In this document: one piece after another, positions 1 through 5,794 of the stretch
Numbering within the stretch: position 1 is the stretch's first letter
Layout: each line of letters starts with the position of its first letter
NCBI GenBank assembly: GCA_947462865.1
Contig: CANHRW010000114.1
Span: 1-6,517, forward strand
DNA length: 6,517 nucleotides
Source: Bacteroidota bacterium
Lineage (GTDB): Bacteria > Bacteroidota > Bacteroidia > UKL13-3
Reading direction: 5' to 3'
Position numbers and translations under genes: made by a program
The notes under the pieces: model-generated
What the model saw: the letters and a program-made list of their open reading frames with translations, nothing else
Told to the model about the DNA's origin: nothing
Databases searched by the model: none

Positions 1-226
1 TAAAATTGAAATTGGTGGACATACAGACAATACTGGTGATCCGGCTAAGAATAAAATTTTGTCTACCAATAGGGCTAAATCTGTTTACGACTATTTGTTG
101 AGTAAGCAGGTTTTGCCGAGCCGAATCTCATTCAAAGGATATGCAGAACAACAACCTATTGCAGACAATAAAACAATCGAGGGTAGACGAAAAAATAGAA
201 GAACTGAATTTAAAATTATGCCCTAA
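1..226 (+). CDS. OmpA-family C-terminal peptidoglycan-binding domain protein (3' end only)
   Basis: The left window edge cuts this gene; whole codons begin at base 2 and give 74 residues before the TAA at 224-226. The visible part is almost all of an OmpA/MotB C-terminal domain: GGHTDNTGD at residues 5-13, LSTNRAKSVYDYL at 20-32, then FKGYAEQQPIADN and GRRKNRRTEFKI near the end. In this family the Asp of HTD and the Arg of the LSxxRA segment, 15 residues later, grip diaminopimelate in peptidoglycan; both are present (Asp9, Arg24 of the visible part). The protein therefore probably sits in the outer membrane or periplasm and anchors it to the cell wall. Its N-terminal part (barrel, TPR/WD or lipoprotein type) is outside the window, so the subtype cannot be named. 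The next gene encodes another envelope protein, but an 87-base gap separates them, so co-transcription is uncertain. Confidence 0.93.
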   Translation, partial: KIEIGGHTDNTGDPAKNKILSTNRAKSVYDYLLSKQVLPSRISFKGYAEQQPIADNKTIEGRRKNRRTEFKIMP

Positions 227-313
227 TCAGTCAACAGTTTAAAATCGCACATGTTGATAAGCGGAAGAATTTCGTTAGCTATTCGATTTCCCTCATGCTA
301 ATTTTACAACTAT
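227..313. other. Intergenic spacer before the TonB-like gene
   Basis: This is the only real intergenic gap in the window. It must hold the leader of the downstream operon if that operon has its own promoter. A weak inverted repeat, TCAACA (231-236) with TGTTGA (252-257), has a 15-base loop and no T-run after it, so it is not a credible terminator. No good match to the Bacteroidota promoter (TTTG near -33, TAnnTTTG near -7) was found; TAATTTTA at 299-306 is near-consensus but lies only 7 bases before the ATG. Read-through from the upstream OmpA gene is equally possible. Confidence 0.5.
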
Positions 314-1180
314 ATGATGCAAGGTCAAAACTATACCATTCATAGGTCTAATAACAAGCATAAATTTAGTGGCTTGGCTGGAACATTTATCATTCATGGT
401 ATATTAGCCTTGGTTCTTTTTTTTATTGTCATATATCCGCCTAATCCACCATTGGAGTCAATGGGAATGATGATGAGCCTAGGCGAAGAAAATATGGGAG
501 GACCATCAGAATCTCCGGTAGAAAACCCAATGCCTCAAGAAACCTACACACCTATTTCAGAACAAACTGAAACCACAGCTCCAAGTCCAATCACACAAGA
601 GACAGATGAGAGCGTAGCCCTCCCTGAAAAAAAAGAAAAGAAAGAAGTAAAAGAAAAAACTGAAAAGAAAATTGTTAAGGAACAAGTTCAGAAAGCTGTT
701 GCCACCAATACTCCAGAATTAGATTTACCAAGAAAAGTTGACCAAAGGTCGTTGTTTAAAAAAAGCACCAATAACCAAAGTGGAAATGGTGGTTTTGGTG
801 ATGGAGATGTCCCCGGTAACGAAGGCAGGCCAGACGGTGACCCCAATGGCTCTCCAGACGGACAGGGAACTGGATTGGGTGGAAACGGTAAAGGTGGAGA
901 CGGGCCTTTAAAATACGAATTGGCCGGACGTTCAATGAAAAAATTACCTTCAATTGAAGACAATTCAAAATCAATTGGAAAGGTTGTAGTGAGAATTGTT
1001 GTAGATAGAGACGGGAATGTAGTAAAAGCTGTGCCTGGTCAACCTGGATCTACTACCATTGAAAATGCATTGCTTGAAAAAGCCAAACAAGGCGCATTGC
1101 AAACCAAGTTCTCTCCAAAATCAGATGGGCCTGAAGAGCAATATGGTTATATCACCTTTGTTTTTAGATTCAGACAATAA
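314..1180 (+). CDS. TonB-like energy transducer / periplasmic TonB C-terminal domain protein
   Basis: This 288-residue, single-pass inner-membrane protein is built like TonB. A short basic cytoplasmic N-terminus is followed by one hydrophobic segment at about 22-41 (FIIHGILALVLFFIVIY). The periplasmic part has an acidic, Pro/Thr-rich stretch (about 58-100), a Lys/Glu-rich segment (105-128), a Gly/Asp-rich linker (155-197) and a globular C-terminus (about 200-287). The end, with IGKVVVRIVVDRDGNVVKA, GSTTIENALLEKAKQGAL and YGYITFVFRF, is the pattern of Bacteroidota proteins annotated as energy transducer TonB. TonB proteins pass energy from ExbB/ExbD to outer-membrane receptors. No exbB or exbD is visible here, and the neighbour upstream is an OmpA-domain gene. 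ATG codons at 314 and 317 are both possible starts; no Shine-Dalgarno site chooses between them. A TolA-like or structural role cannot be excluded. The stop is 5 bases before folC. Confidence 0.88.
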   Translation: MMQGQNYTIHRSNNKHKFSGLAGTFIIHGILALVLFFIVIYPPNPPLESMGMMMSLGEENMGGPSESPVENPMPQETYTPISEQTETTAPSPITQETDESVALPEKKEKKEVKEKTEKKIVKEQVQKAVATNTPELDLPRKVDQRSLFKKSTNNQSGNGGFGDGDVPGNEGRPDGDPNGSPDGQGTGLGGNGKGGDGPLKYELAGRSMKKLPSIEDNSKSIGKVVVRIVVDRDGNVVKAVPGQPGSTTIENALLEKAKQGALQTKFSPKSDGPEEQYGYITFVFRFRQ

Positions 1181-1185
1181 TTCAG

Positions 1186-2514
1186 TTGAACTACCAAGAA
1201 ACATTAGCTTATTTGTACGATCAATTGCCCATGTTTTCAAGAGTGGGTGCTGCTGCTTATAAAAAAGACTTACACAATATTGTACAATTGGTAGACAATC
1301 TAGGTCATCCAGAGCAACAATTCAAAAGCATTCACATTGCTGGTACCAATGGAAAAGGCTCAACCAGTCATATGCTTGCATCTATTTTTCAAGAAGCAGG
1401 TTTTAAAACAGGGTTGTATACTTCACCACATTTAATAGATTTTAGAGAACGCATCAAAATCAATGGCATTGACATTCCTGAAACAACTGTTGTAGCGTTT
1501 GTTGAAAAAAATAGTGCATTATTTGAACAGATTCAGCCTTCATTTTTTGAATGGACATTGGCTTTGTGTTTTGATTATTTTGCAAAAGAAAAAGTAGACA
1601 TTGCCATCATAGAAACAGGGCTTGGAGGTAGACTCGACTCTACCAATATTATTACCCCCATATTGTCGGTTATTACCAATATTGGATTAGACCATACCGA
1701 TTTATTGGGCAATGATTTGGCTACTATTGCATTTGAAAAAGCGGGTATTATTAAAAAACAAATTCCTGTTATAATAGGCGAAACAACTGTAGAAACCGAA
1801 TCCGTATTTGTAAAAAAAGCCAATGATGAACAAGCTCCTCTTTACTTTGCAAAAGAACTGATTAAAGTAGTAAGTTTCGAGAATCAGGGGTCTTATTCCT
1901 TATTGACATACCGCTCAAATGACAATCCCCTTAACTATCAAGTTCAGTCTCCCTTACAAGGCGTTTATCAGATTCAGAATTTAACAACAGTACTAGCGGC
2001 CTGTCAATTGTTACAATTCAATTTATTAAAAGACAAAGCCGCAGCTATTGAATTAGGAATAGCTAAAACCATTGATAATACTAGATTGCTAGGTAGGTGG
2101 CAAACAGTTCAAGAAAAACCCTTGGTCATTTGTGATACTGGGCACAACGAACACGGAATGCGTTTGGTCGTTGAACAATTGAATACGTTCAAGCAAGGCA
2201 AAATTCATATTGTTCTAGGGATGGTTTCAGATAAAAGCCATGCTGCTGTTTTAAATTTATTGCCAAAATCAGCAAGCTATTATTTTACAAAAGCTCAATT
2301 ACCCAGGGCGCTCAATGAATTGGATTTAATGCAAATGGCATTGTCCTATGAATTAATTGGTGAAGCTTTTCCAACGGTTGAAGCAGCTTATCAAGCTGCA
2401 GTAAAAGCTGCAGCTACTGAAGACTTGATTTTTATTGGTGGGAGTACCTTTGTAGTTGCCGATTTGTTAATTTGGCTCAAGAATCAAACCAATTGCTGCA
2501 ATTTTGAGTTTTAG
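1186..2514 (+). CDS. folC: Bifunctional dihydrofolate synthase / folylpolyglutamate synthase
   Basis: This cytoplasmic Mur-ligase-type enzyme uses ATP to add glutamate to dihydropteroate (making dihydrofolate) and then to reduced folates, which retains them in the cell. At 442 residues it is full length. The P-loop GTNGKGS is at 53-59, YTSPHLIDFRERI at 78-90, ETGLGGRLDSTN at 143-154, and NIGLDHTDLLG at 165-175. Lys185 in FEKAGI is at the place of the family's carbamylated lysine. GRW at 303-305 and DTGHNEHG at 317-324 mark the C-terminal domain; the last motif is DGAHNP-like in many other bacteria. The start is TTG at 1186. The first in-frame ATG is codon 16, and using it would cut off NYQETLAYLYDQLP, which leads directly into the family's usual N-terminal sequence. 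It follows the TonB-like gene by 5 bases and overlaps the next gene by 11. Whether both activities are present cannot be read from sequence alone. Confidence 0.96.
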   Translation: MNYQETLAYLYDQLPMFSRVGAAAYKKDLHNIVQLVDNLGHPEQQFKSIHIAGTNGKGSTSHMLASIFQEAGFKTGLYTSPHLIDFRERIKINGIDIPETTVVAFVEKNSALFEQIQPSFFEWTLALCFDYFAKEKVDIAIIETGLGGRLDSTNIITPILSVITNIGLDHTDLLGNDLATIAFEKAGIIKKQIPVIIGETTVETESVFVKKANDEQAPLYFAKELIKVVSFENQGSYSLLTYRSNDNPLNYQVQSPLQGVYQIQNLTTVLAACQLLQFNLLKDKAAAIELGIAKTIDNTRLLGRWQTVQEKPLVICDTGHNEHGMRLVVEQLNTFKQGKIHIVLGMVSDKSHAAVLNLLPKSASYYFTKAQLPRALNELDLMQMALSYELIGEAFPTVEAAYQAAVKAAATEDLIFIGGSTFVVADLLIWLKNQTNCCNFEF

Positions 2515-3229
2515 AAACAGGGTTAAATACAAATTGGTGAAGTCGCTTCAAATTTCAAACAAAGCAGCTGATTCACTCATTCTAAAAGGTGATGTCAAAG
2601 TCAATCAAGTTCGTATTTCAGAAAATATCATAGTAAACATTTTTGATGAAGTTACTTACCAGCAACAATTGATTTATCCAACCTCAAAACCTTTGTTTTA
2701 TAAACTGTATAAACCAATTGGGGTTGAATGCACATTAAATCCAGCAATTGAACCCAATCTCAAGGCATTTTTACCCGATAATGAACCTTTATTTCATATA
2801 GGAAGACTTGATAAAGCATCTGAAGGTTTGTTGATTTTAACCAATATTGGTCAAATTCATGACCCACTTTTACGAAGCAGCTCCACCCCTGTTTGGAAAA
2901 AATATTATGTAGCTGTTGATAAAGATATCCAAGAAGATTGGTTGGTACAAATGCAATCAGGCGTTGCAATCATGGGACAATTGACCTTGCCATGTAAAAT
3001 TGAATTAATCAGTACAAATGCTTTTTATATTTGGCTCAATCAAGGCTTAAATAGGCAAATTAGAAGAATGTGTCAGTTATTTGATTTAAAAGTAACTCAA
3101 TTATTAAGGCTCGAAATTGGGGAAATTCATTTGGGTAATATGCAAGCAGCTGAGCTCATGCCTTTAAATAACCAAGAAATCAATTATTTACGACAACTTG
3201 TAAATGAAAGGAAAAATGAAATCAATTGA
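2504..3229 (+). CDS. rluF: RluF-like 23S rRNA pseudouridine synthase (RsuA/RluB/E/F family)
   Basis: This 241-residue enzyme converts a uridine of ribosomal RNA to pseudouridine; RluF of E. coli acts at 23S U2604. An S4 RNA-binding domain lies at about 8-45 (LVKSLQISNKAADSLILKGDVKVN), although the SRREA-type core of typical S4 domains reads SNKAA here. The catalytic domain starts with KLYKPIGVECT (67-77). HIGRLDKASEGLLILTN (98-114) carries the nucleophile Asp103, followed by KKYYVAVDK (132-140) and GLNRQIRRMC (181-190). The RLDK and QGLNRQIRRMC wording fits RluF better than RsuA or RluB, but the target base is an inference. The start is TTG at 2504, inside the end of folC; an in-frame stop at 2468-2470 rules out a much longer protein, and no upstream ATG exists. 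The 3' end overlaps the next gene. Confidence 0.86.
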   Translation: MSFRNRVKYKLVKSLQISNKAADSLILKGDVKVNQVRISENIIVNIFDEVTYQQQLIYPTSKPLFYKLYKPIGVECTLNPAIEPNLKAFLPDNEPLFHIGRLDKASEGLLILTNIGQIHDPLLRSSSTPVWKKYYVAVDKDIQEDWLVQMQSGVAIMGQLTLPCKIELISTNAFYIWLNQGLNRQIRRMCQLFDLKVTQLLRLEIGEIHLGNMQAAELMPLNNQEINYLRQLVNERKNEIN

Positions 3230-3776
3230 GATTGAAGTTGAAATCAGGTCTATTCGGTCAAAACTACAAATTGATCAGTTTTGTTTAAAACTCATTCGTT
3301 CAGAGGTGAGTATCAAAGATCTCATTCATTTATTACAATCTCAAGATCTTAAATTAAAAACAACCATTGCTTGGATATTGAGCACTTATGCAAAACTTGA
3401 TTCAGCCAGATTGCAAGACCATTTCAAACAAATTGCTTCATACGTGCAAGTGAACCAAATAGAGGCGGTCAACAGAAATCTTTTGGGTTGTATCAACTTA
3501 TTGAAACCAACTAAAGGTAAAGTGACCATTCAGTTGTTTGATACCTGTAAAACATTGGCTCTAAATAGGCTTTCACCTTTAGCAGTTCGTGTGAATGCAA
3601 TGTATGTCATGTTAGATATCTTATTCCTGTATCCGGCTTTTTATAATGAATTCTCACAAATACTATATTTTGTAAAGGAATCGGAGGCTTGTTCCATACA
3701 AGCAGCATTAAAACATATTCACAAAACAATAAATAAATATCAAATTCGTAATTTAGCAGCAAATCAATCAGTATGA
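3204..3776 (+). CDS. Uncharacterised helical protein, HEAT-like
   Basis: I do not recognise a named family. The 190 residues (186 if the ATG at 3216 is used) lack a signal peptide or membrane segment, so it is probably cytoplasmic. After a charged N-terminus (about 1-25) the sequence is a run of amphipathic helices: DLIHLLQSQDLKLKTTIAWIL (39-59), a second pair around 66-100, PLAVRVNAMYVMLDILFL (125-142), FYNEFSQILYFV (146-157) and SIQAALKHIHKTI (164-176). The alternation of Leu/Ile-rich helices with short turns suggests a HEAT/ARM-type solenoid. This resembles short helical proteins common in Bacteroidota, but that comparison is from memory. No catalytic motif is visible. It overlaps rluF by 26 bases (14 with the later start) and shares ATGA with the peptidase gene, so translation is probably coupled to both. 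A binding or scaffold role is a guess. Confidence 0.8.
   Translation: MKGKMKSIEIEVEIRSIRSKLQIDQFCLKLIRSEVSIKDLIHLLQSQDLKLKTTIAWILSTYAKLDSARLQDHFKQIASYVQVNQIEAVNRNLLGCINLLKPTKGKVTIQLFDTCKTLALNRLSPLAVRVNAMYVMLDILFLYPAFYNEFSQILYFVKESEACSIQAALKHIHKTINKYQIRNLAANQSV
3207..3212 (+). promoter_or_regulatory. Possible ribosome binding site favouring the ATG at 3216
   Basis: AAAGGA lies three bases before the ATG at 3216 and inside the codons that follow the ATG at 3204. It is the clearest purine-rich site at any start in the window except AGGAG at 5797-5801, and it favours the shorter, 186-residue product. The spacing is short and Bacteroidota often initiate without a Shine-Dalgarno site, so it does not settle the start. 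Confidence 0.3.
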
Positions 3777-5794
3777 ATAAGCGTATCATTAAAGGACTAG
3801 CGTTTGTAACAGCCTTCTTTTTATTTTCTTTTTCTATTATAGAATCTCCAACTGGTATCGATGAATCCAGTATGGATAAAAAAGTAAATCCAGGGACCAA
3901 TTTTTATTTATTCGCAAATGGAACCTGGTTGGCTAAAAACCCGGTACCAGCAAGTGAGTCAAAATGGAGTAATTTCAATATTGTGACTGAACGCAACAAT
4001 GAAGTTTTGAGACAATTGTTAGAAAAAGCAGCATCTGATACCAATGCTGCTGCAGGTTCAACCATTCAAAAGGTTGGAACTTTCTATAGGTTGTTTATGG
4101 ATACCTTAAAGAGAGATGCAGAAGGAATTAAACCGCTGGTTGCTACCTATCAAAAAATCAATGACATTCAGAATAAATCAGAATTAATTGGCCAATTGGC
4201 CGAATTACATGAAATTGGAATCAGGGGATTTTTTGGTTTTTATGTATCGCAAGATTTAAAAAAATCAACCTCCTATATCTGTTATCTTTCTCAGAGTGGC
4301 TTGGGTTTACCCGATCGCGACTATTATACTAAAACAGATAAACGTTCAGAAGATATCAGAAATGCTTATAAAAAACACATTGCAGAAAGTGCCAAATTAT
4401 TTGGAATAATCGATACCAACTTTGCATCAGATGTGTTTGCAATTGAATATGAATTGGCAATGCATTCTATGACCAGAACCGAAAGAAGGAACCAAGAAAA
4501 ACAATACAATAAATTTTCTTTTGCTGAGTTGAATAGCCGCTACCCTAATTTAAAATTCGACTTGTACTTCAAAACCAATCAAATCAATAGCCCAGATAGT
4601 ATTATTGTCAGTCAGCCAGATTTTTTTGCACATTTGAATCATTTGGTAGATTCTCTTAACCTTTCTCAACTCAAACAATATGTTTTATGGAATGCTTTTA
4701 ATACCTCTATGGGCTATTTGGGTTCAAGTTACGAGCGTAAAAACTTTGAATTTTATGGAACAATTTTAAGTGGAGCAAAAGAGCAAAAGCCATTATGGAA
4801 AAGAGGTATTTCGGCTGCAAATAATATTGTGGGTGAACTATTAGGCCAATTATTTGTGGAAAAAGTATTTACTGCAGATTCTAAACAACAGGTAAATGCA
4901 ATGGTAGATTTGATTGTAGAAGCATTCAAAGTACGTATCAATCAATTGGAGTGGATGTCGGCAGAAACAAAAAAGATGGCTTTGGTTAAATTGAATTCAT
5001 TCAACAGAAAATTTGGGTACCCAGATGTATGGACCGATTATAAAAATTTAGAAATAAAGCCAGATTCTTACCTAGAAAACTATTTCCGAGCTTCCTCTTT
5101 TTCGCACAAAGACATGCTTTCTAAGTTAGGAAAGCCAATTGATCGCAATAAGTGGAGCATGTTGCCTCAAACAGTCAATGCATATTACAGTCCTACCCTT
5201 AATGAGATTGTGTTTCCAGCCGCAATCATGCAAGCCCCATTTTTTGATCCTAAAGCAGATCCTGCAATTAATTTTGGAAGTATAGGTGCTGTGATTGGTC
5301 ATGAGTTGACACATGGATTTGACGACCAAGGCAGCAAATATGGTGCTGATGGCAATTTAAAAAGCTGGTGGACAAATGAAGACAGGGCTCAATTTGAAAA
5401 ACGTACTCAAAAGTTAACTGAACAATACAATGCCTATAAAATGTTAGATAGTTTACCTATCAATGGTGCTTTGACATTGGGCGAAAACATTGCCGACTTT
5501 GGTGGATTAACCATCGCTTTTGAGGCCTTAAAAATGTATACAAGTAAAAATCCATTGCCAGTTATCAATGGATTTACAGCTGAGCAGCGCTTTTTTATTG
5601 GATTTGCTCAAGTTTGGAAAAACAATGCAAGGCCTGAAACCATTCGTCAATTGATCATGACAGATCCACATTCACCGGGCGAATTCAGGGTTGTTGGAAC
5701 ATTGAGTAATATGCCTTCTTTCTTCGAAGCATTTGGTGTTCAAAAAGGTCAGAAAATGTTTAAAAATCCTGAAGAGCGCGTTGTAATTTGGTAA
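3773..5794 (+). CDS. pepO: Secreted M13-family zinc metallopeptidase (PepO / neprilysin type)
   Basis: This 673-residue endopeptidase cleaves peptides outside the cytoplasm with one zinc ion. The N-terminus is a signal peptide: KR at residues 3-4, then a hydrophobic core at about 9-23 (LAFVTAFFLFSF) with no lipobox cysteine, so a soluble periplasmic or secreted protein is expected. The M13 N-terminal domain begins near MDKKVNPGTNFYLFANGTW (34-52). The catalytic domain has NAYYSP (469-474), the zinc site HELTH (His510, Glu511, His514), the third ligand Glu571 and Asp575 in GENIADFGG, and His633 in DPHSP, which matches the conserved histidine of neprilysin. The protein ends VIW, close to the family's usual C-terminus, so it is complete. 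All catalytic residues are intact. The start shares ATGA with the stop of the preceding gene, and the 3' end overlaps the M48 gene by 7 bases. Confidence 0.95.
   Translation: MNKRIIKGLAFVTAFFLFSFSIIESPTGIDESSMDKKVNPGTNFYLFANGTWLAKNPVPASESKWSNFNIVTERNNEVLRQLLEKAASDTNAAAGSTIQKVGTFYRLFMDTLKRDAEGIKPLVATYQKINDIQNKSELIGQLAELHEIGIRGFFGFYVSQDLKKSTSYICYLSQSGLGLPDRDYYTKTDKRSEDIRNAYKKHIAESAKLFGIIDTNFASDVFAIEYELAMHSMTRTERRNQEKQYNKFSFAELNSRYPNLKFDLYFKTNQINSPDSIIVSQPDFFAHLNHLVDSLNLSQLKQYVLWNAFNTSMGYLGSSYERKNFEFYGTILSGAKEQKPLWKRGISAANNIVGELLGQLFVEKVFTADSKQQVNAMVDLIVEAFKVRINQLEWMSAETKKMALVKLNSFNRKFGYPDVWTDYKNLEIKPDSYLENYFRASSFSHKDMLSKLGKPIDRNKWSMLPQTVNAYYSPTLNEIVFPAAIMQAPFFDPKADPAINFGSIGAVIGHELTHGFDDQGSKYGADGNLKSWWTNEDRAQFEKRTQKLTEQYNAYKMLDSLPINGALTLGENIADFGGLTIAFEALKMYTSKNPLPVINGFTAEQRFFIGFAQVWKNNARPETIRQLIMTDPHSPGEFRVVGTLSNMPSFFEAFGVQKGQKMFKNPEERVVIW

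Noticed and set aside
231..257. Inverted repeat TCAACA / TGTTGA in the intergenic spacer, considered as a terminator of the OmpA gene.
   Set aside because: The stem has six AT-rich pairs, the loop is 15 bases and no T-run follows.
299..306. TAATTTTA as a possible Bacteroidota -7 promoter element.
   Set aside because: It lacks the final G, has no matching TTTG element upstream, and would place transcription start at or inside the ATG.
688..963. Minus-strand open frame of 91 codons rich in Pro and Ser.
   Set aside because: It is the reverse image of the Gly/Asp-rich linker of the TonB-like gene: Gly and Asp codons read backwards give Pro, Ser and Leu. It has no domain and no start context.
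1059..1262. Plus-strand open frame of 67 codons spanning the tonB-like/folC junction.
   Set aside because: It is an out-of-frame shadow of two strong coding frames and has no motif.
2396..2413. CTGCAG repeated with a 6-base spacer, a possible hairpin.
   Set aside because: It lies inside folC and encodes an Ala-rich helix; no T-run or regulatory context is present.
2840..2851. Perfect 12-base palindrome ACCAATATTGGT, considered as an operator.
   Set aside because: It encodes the conserved LTN segment of the pseudouridine synthase, and a near copy in folC also encodes Thr-Asn-Ile-Gly; codon use explains it.
3607..3900. Minus-strand open frame of 97 codons across the HEAT-like/pepO junction.
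   Set aside because: It lies opposite two well-supported genes, has no recognisable motif and no plausible promoter.
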